Shown here piece by piece: positions 26,647-34,100 of a stretch of 64,000 nt of DNA. This stretch comes from Cellulomonas chengniuliangii (GTDB lineage Bacteria; Actinomycetota; Actinomycetes; Actinomycetales; Cellulomonadaceae): contig NZ_CP101988.1 of assembly GCF_024508335.1 (NCBI RefSeq), positions 1,302,001-1,366,000 of the forward strand. Reading direction: 5' to 3'. How positions within the stretch are numbered: the stretch's first letter is position 1; each line of letters begins with the position of its first letter. The translations under genes and the position numbers were made by a program. The notes beneath the pieces are model-generated. The model searched no databases, was not told where the DNA came from, and saw nothing but the letters and a program-made list of their open reading frames with translations.

Positions 26647-27294
26647 TTAGGCCAGGTGGCGAGCGATCCGAAACCCGACATCGTCGATCCGCAGAGTCGG
26701 ATGGCTGCGCCGGCGCACGGAGGCGCGGCAGCTCCAGTGCTCGTCGAACCAGCCGCCACCGCGCAGCACCCGGTACGTGCCGTAGACCTCGGGGTCGTAG
26801 AGGTCCCAGCACCATTCCCACACGTTGCCGAGGGTGTCGTAGAAGCCCCAGGCGTTGGGCTCCTTGCCGCCGACCGCGTGCAGCCGTTCGCCGGAGTTGG
26901 CGCGGTACCAGGCGCTCACCGCTAGCGGTCCGTATCGCGGGCCGCTCGTCCCGGCGCGACAGGCGTACTCCCACTCCGCCTCGGTAGGCAGGCGGTAGCC
27001 GTCCGCTGACCGGTTCCATTCGACGTGCTCATCGGCGGGGTCGAGCCGATAGGCAGGAGTGAGGTCTTCGTGCCGTGACAGGGTGTTGCAGAACTCTGCC
27101 ACCTCCCACCAGGAGATCTCCGTCACCGGTAGCCGCCCTTCGTCCGCAGGCGGCGGCGGGAGGTTCAGGATTCGGTGAAAGTAGGCCCGGGTGACGGGCG
27201 TCGCCGACATCTCGTACGCACTGATCTCCACCGGCCAGCTTGCGCTGGTGCGGCGGTCGGTCAGGGTCACGGCGCCAGGCGCGACAGAGATCAT
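26647..27294 (-). CDS. Formylglycine-generating-enzyme/SUMF1-fold protein, cargo of the tRNA-Asn cassette
   Basis: A 215-residue protein made almost wholly of one FGE-sulfatase (SUMF1) domain. Landmarks: VTEISWWEVAEFCNTLSRHE, RLPTEAEWEYACRAGT, NAWGFYDTLGNVWEWCWD, YRVLRGGGWFD, and the C-terminal CRASVRRRSHPTLR / DDVGFRIAR. This fold serves formylglycine-generating enzymes, ergothioneine-type EgtB enzymes, pyoverdine tailoring enzymes and target-binding proteins. The paired active-site Cys of true FGE is not obvious, so it may not modify sulfatases. The ATG at 27294 is used (GTG at 27306 possible). The gene ends 10 bp before the tRNA-Asn remnant and is visibly lower in GC than its neighbours, suggesting acquisition. 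Confidence 0.8.
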   Translation of the reverse strand: MISVAPGAVTLTDRRTSASWPVEISAYEMSATPVTRAYFHRILNLPPPPADEGRLPVTEISWWEVAEFCNTLSRHEDLTPAYRLDPADEHVEWNRSADGYRLPTEAEWEYACRAGTSGPRYGPLAVSAWYRANSGERLHAVGGKEPNAWGFYDTLGNVWEWCWDLYDPEVYGTYRVLRGGGWFDEHWSCRASVRRRSHPTLRIDDVGFRIARHLA

Positions 27295-27320
27295 CGTGCA
27301 GGTCACGGAAGAACGTCCTC

Positions 27321-27572
<252 letters not shown>

Positions 27573-27664
27573 TCGTGGCGGAGACGACTCTAGCAGCCGT
27601 CTGAGGGTGGTCCGAAATCGGCGCCGGGAGGGGCCTCCGCACCCGGCTTCCACCCGGCTGGGCC

Positions 27665-28174
27665 TTAGTCCGGCAGCCCTGCGGCCCTGCGGACCCGGAC
27701 CTCGGCGGCGTCCACCTGGGCGGCCACCGCAGGCGAGGTGAGGTCGATCGCGCCGTCCCCGATGACTTGGGACACCAGGTCGCCGTCCTCGGCGCGGCGC
27801 AGTGCCACGCGTGCTGTGGCGCCGCCCGGCAGGGTGACGGTCTCCGCATGCACCACGGACGACTGCACCCGCTCGCGCAGAGTCTGCGCGAAGGCCGGCG
27901 CGCCCCGCTCCGTGAGCACGAGCTCCTGCGCCCAGCCGTCCACCCAGTGCACGGTGATGGTCGAGGTCTCGACGGTCAGGCTCGCCCGGTCCACGTCCAT
28001 CCACGGGCGCCGCTCGACGCTGTCCGTGGACACCACGCACAGCGCGCGTCGCGTGGCGACCGCCCAGCGGCCATCGGCGAGCTCGACGACCGCGAGAGCG
28101 CGGTCATGGGCCGGAAGGGCCAGCCGCGAGCGGATCGGGGCAGGCAAGGACGGGCGGCGCGAGAACAGGGGCAC
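27665..28174 (-). CDS. Hypothetical protein, actinobacterial
   Basis: A protein of about 169 residues without membrane segments or signal peptide. It reads as alternating strands (LAVVELADGRWAVATRRALCVV, SLTVETSTITVHWVDG) followed by two helices with VQSSVVHAETVTLPGGATARVALRRAEDGDL, suggesting a small beta-barrel or PH-like fold with a helical tail. I do not recognise a family. The GTG at 28174 is the likely start. It lies between two tRNA genes on the same strand. Confidence 0.7.
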   Translation of the reverse strand: MPLFSRRPSLPAPIRSRLALPAHDRALAVVELADGRWAVATRRALCVVSTDSVERRPWMDVDRASLTVETSTITVHWVDGWAQELVLTERGAPAFAQTLRERVQSSVVHAETVTLPGGATARVALRRAEDGDLVSQVIGDGAIDLTSPAVAAQVDAAEVRVRRAAGLPD

Positions 28175-28201
28175 GAGGCCACGGTAGTCGTGCTGCTGCG
28201 G

Positions 28202-28278
28202 TGGTGGGCCAGGTGGGGCTTGAACCCACGACCGACGGATTATGAGTCCGCTGCTCTGACCGGCTGAGCTACTGGCCC
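28202..28278 (-). tRNA. tRNA with CAU anticodon (Met or lysidine-modified Ile2)
   Basis: A complete 77-nt cloverleaf with encoded CCA: acceptor GGGCCAG/CTGGCCC, D arm AGCTCAGCCGGTCAGAGC, anticodon stem-loop GCGGACTCATAATCCGT, T arm GTGGGTTCAAGCCCCAC and discriminator A. It lacks the initiator hallmarks (no three GC pairs GGG/CCC in the anticodon stem). Elongator Met and TilS-modified Ile2 cannot be told apart safely here. Confidence 0.92.
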
Positions 28279-28365
28279 GCGACGGGACAGGGTACCGGTA
28301 TTCGCCGATCAGCCGCGTGATGCAGGGCGTCCGCGTGGTCGTGCCCGCGGCGGTCGCGGCGAGAC

Positions 28366-28398
28366 AGGGCGCCTCACCCGCACAGGATGAGGCGCCCT
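28366..28398. terminator. Hairpin upstream of the bldC leader
   Basis: Arms 28366-28376 and 28388-28398 (11 bp, perfect) with an 11-nt loop, in the 430-bp stretch without a protein gene between the CAU tRNA and bldC. Orientation is unclear. The remainder from 28400 to 28575 shows no feature I can support. Confidence 0.55.
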
Positions 28399-28579
28399 CG
28401 CCTGCTGTGGACTGGCCACGGCGTCCCGCTCGCGCCTGGACGTTGTCGCGAGCATAGGGCCGCGATGTCGCGCTCGCAGCAGATGCGTCGCTGCTGTCTG
28501 GTTCCTCCGGGCTCGACCGGGGACCTGGCGGTTCGGGGGAGATATTCCGGAGACCTTCCGTTTTCACCCGATGAGGTTG

Positions 28580-28608
28580 TTGCACGCTTGTCCAGTTTCC
28601 TGCATAGT
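28580..28608 (+). promoter_or_regulatory. Predicted promoter of the riboswitch-bldC transcript
   Basis: TTGCAC (28580-28585) and CATAGT (28603-28608) are separated by 17 bp, a good housekeeping-sigma promoter for a GC-rich actinobacterium. Initiation 6-8 nt after the -10 would start the RNA at about 28612-28616, exactly where the first paired strand of the riboswitch begins. Confidence 0.65.
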
Positions 28609-28611
28609 TCT

Positions 28612-28693
28612 GTTCGTCAGCGAGAACGGCAAACCCGCCGCAAGGTGGGGACGCAAAGCCACGGGGCCTACACGGCTAGCCGAGCTACCGAAC
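28612..28693 (+). promoter_or_regulatory. GEMM-I cyclic-di-GMP riboswitch in the bldC leader
   Basis: The aptamer carries the GEMM-I core in order: GGCAAACC (28628-28635); a 6-bp P2 stem 28634-28639 with 28644-28649 closed by a GCAA tetraloop (28640-28643); GACGCAAAGCC (28650-28660); then CACGGGGCCTA, CGGCTAGCC and GCTACCG. The closing stem GTTCG (28612-28616) with CGAAC (28689-28693) is present. The specificity base before CAAACC is G (28629), as in cyclic-di-GMP sensors; the cyclic-AMP-GMP variant usually has A. The ribosome-binding site AGGAG starts only a few nt after the closing stem, which points to control of translation of bldC. Confidence 0.9.
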
Positions 28694-28709
28694 GACAGGA
28701 GTCGAAGTC

Positions 28710-28940
28710 ATGGCCATTACCACCCCAAACCGCAACGAGTCCGCGACCCCGATGCCGGGTGCGCTGCTCACCCCCGGTGAGGTGGCCGTCCTGTTCCGCG
28801 TCGACCCGAAGACGGTCACGCGGTGGGCCCAGGCGGGCAAGCTCTCCGCGGTGCGGACCCTCGGCGGCCACCGCCGGTTCCACGAGGCCGAGGTTCGCGA
28901 GTTGCTGACGGGCGTCCCGCAGCAGCGCAGCGAGAGCTGA
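28710..28940 (+). CDS. bldC: BldC-type MerR-like DNA-binding protein
   Basis: A 76-residue single winged-helix protein, the MerR-type DNA-binding domain without effector domain. LLTPGEVAVLFRVDPKTVTRWAQAGKLSAVRTLGGHRRFHEAEVRELL and the PQQRSE tail match Streptomyces BldC closely along its whole length. BldC binds head-to-tail on DNA repeats and controls developmental timing in Streptomyces; in non-sporulating relatives its role is open. The ATG is preceded by AGGAG at 9-10 bp. The leader holds a GEMM-I riboswitch, so its synthesis should respond to cyclic-di-GMP. Confidence 0.95.
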   Translation: MAITTPNRNESATPMPGALLTPGEVAVLFRVDPKTVTRWAQAGKLSAVRTLGGHRRFHEAEVRELLTGVPQQRSES

Positions 28941-28959
28941 GCGAAGCACGCACCGCACG

Positions 28960-28990
28960 AAGCCCTGGGGACTCTGGGTCCCCGGGGCTT
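28960..28990. terminator. Terminator hairpin after bldC
   Basis: Thirteen-bp stem (28960-28972 with 28978-28990, one G-T pair) with a 5-nt loop, followed by TGTCGTG. It lies 20 bp after the bldC stop. Confidence 0.7.
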
Positions 28991-29126
28991 TGTCGTGCCC
29001 GGGGGACGAGCGCCGGGTGGCTGGACATCGGTGCTCCGCGTCCCGTGCCGACCTCCGGGCAGGGCGCTTGGGCCTGGCGGGCCGCGACGCGGACCGCGGG
29101 CCGTCCACGCATGAAACAATCCGTCC

Positions 29127-29615
29127 ATGGCGATGAGAGAGATCCGCACGGTCGGCGACCCGGTCCTGCGCACCCCCTGTGACCCGATCACCACTGTCGA
29201 CGAGCGAGTGCGCTCCCTCGTCGCGGATCTGGTCGAGACCGTGGACCACGATGGCAGGGCCGGCCTCGCCGCCAACCAGATCGGTGTGAACCTGCGCGCC
29301 TTCTCGTGGAACATCGACGACGAGGTCGGCTACGTGCTGAACCCGACCATCGTGGAGCTCTCAGACGACTACCAGGACGGTGACGAGGGCTGCCTGTCCG
29401 TGCCGGGCCTGTGGTACCCGACGCGTCGCGCCTGGTACGCCCGGGTCGTCGGCGTCGACCTCGACGGCGACGAGGTCGTGGTCGAGGGAACCGAGCTCAT
29501 GGCGCGCTGCCTGCAGCACGAGGTGGACCACCTGGACGGGATGCTCTACCTGGACCGGCTCGACCGAGCGGTCCGCAAGAAGGCCATGCGCGCGATCCGG
29601 GAACAGCTGGCCTGA
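29127..29615 (+). CDS. def: Peptide deformylase
   Basis: Metal enzyme that removes the formyl group from nascent proteins. The 162-residue protein contains all three motifs: GLAANQIGV (motif 1, about residues 48-56), EGCLS (motif 2, metal Cys) and QHEVDHLDG (motif 3, two His ligands and catalytic Glu). Start at the ATG 29127; a second in-frame ATG at 29133 would remove two residues. It has its own hairpins before and after. Confidence 0.96.
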   Translation: MAMREIRTVGDPVLRTPCDPITTVDERVRSLVADLVETVDHDGRAGLAANQIGVNLRAFSWNIDDEVGYVLNPTIVELSDDYQDGDEGCLSVPGLWYPTRRAWYARVVGVDLDGDEVVVEGTELMARCLQHEVDHLDGMLYLDRLDRAVRKKAMRAIREQLA

Positions 29616-29646
29616 TCTGCGCGGCCCTGAAATCGGGGTGATTCGC

Positions 29647-29670
29647 CCGACGGCTGGCGCGAGCCGTCGG
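29647..29670. terminator. Hairpin after def
   Basis: Nine-bp perfect stem CCGACGGCT/AGCCGTCGG (29647-29655 with 29662-29670) and a 6-nt loop, 31 bp past the def stop. No T tract follows. Confidence 0.5.
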
Positions 29671-29774
29671 CAGTCGGGCATGCTGTCCCCAGCACGCCGC
29701 GAGACCGTGTGCAACTTCCGGAAACGGGCTGAGGTCGTTGGGGAAGGCGAACCTCGATCCGTCAGGAGGGCGAC

Positions 29775-30275
29775 ATGGCAGGTGCGATCACCCGCGGTGT
29801 ACTTTTCGTGCACTCAGCTCCACGTGCGCTGTGCCCGCACTTGGAGTGGGCAGCAGGCAATCTCTTGGGCACCCGCGTGTCCATGGACTGGACGCCGCAG
29901 CCGGCTGCCCGGGGCATGTACCGCGCCGAGCACTCGTGGCAGGGCCCGCAGGGCACCGGCGCGCAGCTCGCCTCCGCGCTGCGTGGCTGGACCCACCTGC
30001 GGTACGAGGTGACGGAGGAGGCCAGCCACGGCTCCGACGGCGCCCGGTGGAGCCACACCCCTGAGCTCGGCATCTTCCACGCGGCCACTGACGTGCACGG
30101 CAACGTCGTGGTGCCCGAGGACCGGATACGCGCGGCGCTCGTGCACGCGGGAGACCCCGCCAGGCTCTGTGCCGAGCTGGACCTCGCCCTGGGGCAGGCG
30201 TGGGACGACGAGCTGGAGTCCTTCCGGTACGCCGGCGCCGGGGCGCCCGTCCGCTGGCTGCACCGCGTCGGCTGA
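29775..30275 (+). CDS. DUF3145 family protein
   Basis: A 166-residue cytoplasmic protein of the actinobacteria-specific DUF3145 family, function unknown. Typical landmarks are GVLFVHSAPRALCPHLEWA at the N terminus, WTPQPAARGMYRAEHSWQG, LRYEVTEEASHGSDGARW, and IFHAATDVHGNVVVPEDRIR. A strong ribosome site (AGGAGGGCGAC) precedes the ATG. It lies next to the fab cluster but on the opposite strand, separated by a bidirectional terminator. Confidence 0.9.
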   Translation: MAGAITRGVLFVHSAPRALCPHLEWAAGNLLGTRVSMDWTPQPAARGMYRAEHSWQGPQGTGAQLASALRGWTHLRYEVTEEASHGSDGARWSHTPELGIFHAATDVHGNVVVPEDRIRAALVHAGDPARLCAELDLALGQAWDDELESFRYAGAGAPVRWLHRVG

Positions 30276-30290
30276 GCCGCCCGGACGACA

Positions 30291-30324
30291 CGAAGGCCCC
30301 GACGTGACCGCGTCGGGGCCTTCG
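30291..30324. terminator. Bidirectional terminator between DUF3145 and fabF
   Basis: Fourteen-bp perfect stem (30291-30304 with 30311-30324) with a 6-nt loop, between two convergent genes whose stops are 60 bp apart. Confidence 0.8.
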
Positions 30325-30336
30325 TCGTGCGTGAGG

Positions 30337-31581
30337 TCAGGCGCTCGTGACCACCAGGGCGACGTTGTGGCCGCCGAACCCGAAGGAGTTGTTGATCGCC
30401 GCCACCTGGCCCGAGCGCAGGTCTCGCGGCTTGTCGCGGACCAGGTCCAGGACCAGCTCGGGGTCAGGGTCGGTGACGTTGATCGTCGGGGGAGCGGTGC
30501 GCTCCGCCAGCGCGAGCACCGTGAAGATCGTCTCCAACGCGCCGGCGCCACCGAGCAGGTGCCCGGTCATGGACTTCGTGGCGGACAGCGCCACCTGGTC
30601 CGCATCGGCGCCCAACACGTCCCGGACGCCCCGCGCCTCGATGAGGTCCCCGACCACGGTCGAGGTGGCATGGGCGTTGACGTGGACCACGTCGGCCGAT
30701 GTGACCTGCGCGTCGGCCAAAGCGCGGCTCATCGCCGCGATCTGGCCACGGCCGCTCGGCTCGGGGGAGGTGATGTGGTACCCGTCGCTGCTGAGCCCCA
30801 CCCCGGCGATCCGGGCGTACACCCGCGCCCCGCGGGCAGCGGCGTGCTCGGCGCTCTCCAGGACGACGATCCCGGCGCCCTCTCCCAGGACGAAGCCGTC
30901 GCGGTTGACGTCGTAGGGCCGTGACGCGCCCGCGGGGTCGTCGTTGCGCAGCGACACGGTGCGCGACGCCGCGAAGGCGGCCACCGGCAGCGGATGGATC
31001 GCCGCCTCGGTTCCCCCAGCGACGACCACGTCGGCCCGGCCCGAGCGGATCATCTCGACCGCGTAGCCGATCGCCTCGGCGCCGGACGCGCAGGCCGAGA
31101 CCAGGGCGTGGGCCCCGGCGCGGGCTCCGAGCTCGAGCTCCACGTAGGCGGCGGGGGAGTTGGGCATCAGCATGGGGACGGTCATGGGCAGGACGCGGCG
31201 CGCGCCCTTCTCCTGCAGCGTGTCCCAGCCGTCCAGGGTGGTCCAGATGCCGCCGATGCCCGAGGACACGACGGCGCCCAGGCGTTCCGGGTCGACCTCC
31301 GGGCTGCCAGCGTCGTCCCAGGCCTCGCGGGTGGCGATGATGGCGTACTGCGCGGAGGGGTCCATCCGCTTGATCTCCTGGCGCGGGAGCACCTCGGAGG
31401 GGGCGACCTTGATCTGCGCCGCGAACGTCAACGGCAGCTCGTAGGTCTCGGCCCAGTCGTTGTCGAAGTGCCGGGCGCCGGACTCACCGGCGAGGGCAGC
31501 GCGCCAGGTGCTGGCCACATCCCCGCCCAGCGGGGTCGTGGCGCCCAGGCCGGTGACGACGACGTCGGTGACGGGGGTCAT
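30337..31581 (-). CDS. fabF: Beta-ketoacyl-ACP synthase II
   Basis: Condensing enzyme that elongates acyl-ACP with malonyl-ACP. The 414-residue thiolase-fold protein begins TDVVVTGLGATTPLGGD, has the active-site Cys in LVSACASGAEAIGYA, and the two His in NAHATSTVVGD and TKSMTGHLLGGAGALE, ending with the NNSFGFGGHNVALV strand. The ATG at 31581 follows GGAG. Last gene of the minus-strand fabD-fabH-acpP-fabF cluster. Confidence 0.95.
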   Translation of the reverse strand: MTPVTDVVVTGLGATTPLGGDVASTWRAALAGESGARHFDNDWAETYELPLTFAAQIKVAPSEVLPRQEIKRMDPSAQYAIIATREAWDDAGSPEVDPERLGAVVSSGIGGIWTTLDGWDTLQEKGARRVLPMTVPMLMPNSPAAYVELELGARAGAHALVSACASGAEAIGYAVEMIRSGRADVVVAGGTEAAIHPLPVAAFAASRTVSLRNDDPAGASRPYDVNRDGFVLGEGAGIVVLESAEHAAARGARVYARIAGVGLSSDGYHITSPEPSGRGQIAAMSRALADAQVTSADVVHVNAHATSTVVGDLIEARGVRDVLGADADQVALSATKSMTGHLLGGAGALETIFTVLALAERTAPPTINVTDPDPELVLDLVRDKPRDLRSGQVAAINNSFGFGGHNVALVVTSA

Positions 31582-31693
31582 GGCTGCTCCAGTTCGGTGG
31601 GGTGAGCGGCCAGGGCCTGACCGTCATGGCGCCGGTGGGCGGCGCCGCGACGGCCAGGCCTGGACGCGTTCGAGCCTGTGGTGCGGGCGAGGA

Positions 31694-31942
31694 TCAGCCC
31701 TGCGCCTTGGTGATGAAGGTGACGGCGTCGCCGACGGTCGCGAGGTTCTTGACCTCGTCGTCGGGGATCCGCACGTCGAACTTCTCCTCGGCGAGGGTCA
31801 CGATCGTCATCATCGACAGCGAGTCGATGTCCAGGTCGTCGGTGAAGGACTTCTCGGGCAGGACGGAGTCGGTGGGAAGCCCGGTCTCCTCGCTGACGAT
31901 CTCGGCCAGTCCGGCCAGGATCTCCTGCTCGCTGTGCGCCAT
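31694..31942 (-). CDS. acpP: Acyl carrier protein
   Basis: An 82-residue acidic carrier that holds growing fatty acids on 4'-phosphopantetheine. The attachment Ser is in DDLDIDSLSMMTIV, around residue 41. The helix pattern and C-terminal VGDAVTFI match AcpP. The ATG follows AAGGAGAA. It sits between fabH and fabF, as in other actinobacterial type II systems. Confidence 0.96.
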   Translation of the reverse strand: MAHSEQEILAGLAEIVSEETGLPTDSVLPEKSFTDDLDIDSLSMMTIVTLAEEKFDVRIPDDEVKNLATVGDAVTFITKAQG

Positions 31943-32017
31943 CGGTGTTCTCCTTGTTAGGTGGTGCGGGGCGGAACGGGGCTGAACGCTACCGGGCGCC
32001 AGGCGGCGCCGGGGCGG

Positions 32018-33022
32018 TCACGGCAGGACGACGACCTGGGCGGCGTAGACGAGGCCGGCGCCGAAGCCGATCTGCAGGGCTAGCGCGCCGCTCGACACCT
32101 GACCCTCGCGCAGAAGGCGCTCGGTCGCGAGCGGTATGGAGGCCGCGGAGGTGTTGCCGGTGTCGGCGATGTCGCGGGCGACCGCGACGGACTCGGGGAG
32201 CTTGAGCTGCTTGATCATCTGGTCGATGATCCGCATGTTGGCCTGGTGGGGGATGAACGCGTCGATCTGGTCAGCGGTCACTCCCGCGGCGTCCAGGGCG
32301 CGCTGCGCGACGGGCGCCATCTGCCACACGGCCCACTTGAAGACGCTCTGGCCCTCCTGGCGCAAGGTCGGCCAACCCGCGTCGGAGTCCCGGGTCTCGA
32401 GCCACGAGTGCGTCTGGCGGATCGCCTCGGCCTGGGAGCCGTCGGAGCCCCAGACCGTGGGGCCGATGCCGGGGAAGTCCGACGCGCCGACGACCACGGC
32501 GCCGGCGCCGTCCCCGAGCAGGAACGAGATGCTGCGGTCGGTCGGGTCGACGAAGTCGCTCATCTTCTCGGCGCCAACCACCAGCACGTTGCGCGCCGCG
32601 CCAGACCGGACCAGCGCGTCGGCCTGGCCGATGCCGTAGCAGTAGCCCGCGCACGCGGCCGAGATGTCGTAGGCGGCCGCCGGGGTGGCGCCGACGCGCT
32701 CGGCGAGGAACGCGGCGGCCGAAGGCGTCTGGTGGAAGTGGGTGACGGTCGAGACCAGCACCGCGTCGATGTCGGCGCCGGTGAGCCCGGCGTCTTTGAT
32801 CGCCGCGTTCGCGGCCTCCTCGGCGAGGTCCAGCACACCGGTGCCCTCGGCGGCGCGGCGGCGCGTCACGATGCCCGTGCGCTGGCGGATCCACTCGTCG
32901 GACGAGTCGATGGGGCCGGCAAGGTCGTCGTTCGTCACGACGCGCTCGCCGCGCATGACGCCGAGCCCCAGGATGCGGGAGTGCGCGGGGCCGGTGGACT
33001 GCGTCAGGGTGGGTCGGGTCAC
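32018..33022 (-). CDS. fabH: Beta-ketoacyl-ACP synthase III
   Basis: Starts fatty-acid synthesis by condensing an acyl-CoA primer with malonyl-ACP. The 334-residue protein has the Cys-His-Asn triad: SAACAGYCYG (Cys), IPHQANMRIID (His) and DTGNTSAAS (Asn). N terminus SRILGLGVMRGERVVTNDD and IDSSDEWIRQRTGI are family-typical. The GTG at 33022 overlaps the fabD stop by 4 bp, so the two are translationally coupled. Confidence 0.95.
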   Translation of the reverse strand: MTRPTLTQSTGPAHSRILGLGVMRGERVVTNDDLAGPIDSSDEWIRQRTGIVTRRRAAEGTGVLDLAEEAANAAIKDAGLTGADIDAVLVSTVTHFHQTPSAAAFLAERVGATPAAAYDISAACAGYCYGIGQADALVRSGAARNVLVVGAEKMSDFVDPTDRSISFLLGDGAGAVVVGASDFPGIGPTVWGSDGSQAEAIRQTHSWLETRDSDAGWPTLRQEGQSVFKWAVWQMAPVAQRALDAAGVTADQIDAFIPHQANMRIIDQMIKQLKLPESVAVARDIADTGNTSAASIPLATERLLREGQVSSGALALQIGFGAGLVYAAQVVVLP

Positions 33023-33999
33023 GAGGGGGTCTCCTGGCTGAGCGGGGCAGCGTGGCGGGCGATGAGGTCGCGTGCGGCCTGGATGTCGGTGGGGGACTTC
33101 ACCGCGACCGTCTCCACACCGGGCAGCGTACGCCGGGCCAGCCCGGTCAGGACCCCGCCCGGCGCCAGCTCGAGGAGCCCGGTGACGCCCACGCGGAGCA
33201 ACGCCTCCTGGCACAGGTCCCAGCGCACGGGGGCGACGATCTGCTGGGCGATCCGGTCCAGCACGTCCGCCGCCGCGCCGAACCGGCCGTGCTCGCCGGG
33301 GAGGTCGCCGTAAGCGGCGCCGTCCGCGTCGGACAGCAGCACCATGCGGGGGTCGTCGGCCGGGCGGGCCGCGGCGACCGGCGCGAATCCGTCGAGGGCG
33401 GACTGCATGAAGGGGGTGTGGAAGGCTCCGGCCACCTGGAGCGGGATGACCCGTGCCCGGGCGGGCGGCTCGGCGGCGAGGGCGGCGAGGCCCTCCAGGG
33501 ATCCGGCGGCGACGACCTGGCCGCCGCCGTTGACGTTCGCCGGCCACAGGCCCGCCTGGGCGATCGCGGCGAGCACCTGCTCCGGGTCGCCCCCGACGAC
33601 GGCGCTCATGCCGGTGGGCTCGGCGGCGGCTGCCTGGGCCATGAGCGAGGCGCGCACGGTCACCAGGCTGACGGCGTCCTCGTCGGTGAGCACACCGGCG
33701 ACGGCCGCGGCGGCGAGCTCGCCGACGGAGTGGCCAGCGGTGGCTCCCGCGACCTGCGCCGCGTCCTGGCCGTCGAGGATCGCGCGCAGGGCGATCAGCG
33801 ACATCGCCACGATGAGCGGCTGGGCGACGGCCGTGTCCCGGATCGCCTCCGCGTCGGAGTCGACCCCGTGCGACCGCAGGTCAAGCCCCGATGCCTCGGA
33901 GAACGCCGCGACACGCCCGGGCACGCCGGCCACGTCGAGCCACGGGGCGAGCATTCCTGGGGTCTGGGAGCCCTGACCTGGGCACACGATGGCAAGCAC
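33019..33999 (-). CDS. fabD: Malonyl-CoA:ACP transacylase
   Basis: Loads malonyl groups onto ACP. The 326-residue protein starts LAIVCPGQGSQTPGM, carries the active-site Ser in GHSVGELAA and the partner His in GAFHTPFMQSAL. GTG start at 33999. First gene of the fab cluster, about 100 bp downstream of the FasR-type regulator on the same strand. Confidence 0.94.
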   Translation of the reverse strand: MLAIVCPGQGSQTPGMLAPWLDVAGVPGRVAAFSEASGLDLRSHGVDSDAEAIRDTAVAQPLIVAMSLIALRAILDGQDAAQVAGATAGHSVGELAAAAVAGVLTDEDAVSLVTVRASLMAQAAAAEPTGMSAVVGGDPEQVLAAIAQAGLWPANVNGGGQVVAAGSLEGLAALAAEPPARARVIPLQVAGAFHTPFMQSALDGFAPVAAARPADDPRMVLLSDADGAAYGDLPGEHGRFGAAADVLDRIAQQIVAPVRWDLCQEALLRVGVTGLLELAPGGVLTGLARRTLPGVETVAVKSPTDIQAARDLIARHAAPLSQETPS

Positions 34000-34100
34000 G
34001 TGTCGACTATGCCGGTCGTGGGCGTCCGGGCGGTCCCCACGACGCGCACCAACCTTCGGTCGGGCGGTTGTGTCGACCCTACAAAGCGGCTGCGAGGGCC

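Noticed and set aside
28366-28398. Hairpin considered as part of the bldC riboswitch
   Set aside because: It lies more than 180 bp before the predicted promoter and outside the transcript.
31239-31280. A third copy of the CCAGATGC-N17-CGGACGATGGG motif antisense to fabF
   Set aside because: Only the first block matches; the second block at the right spacing does not, and the site is inside fabF coding sequence.
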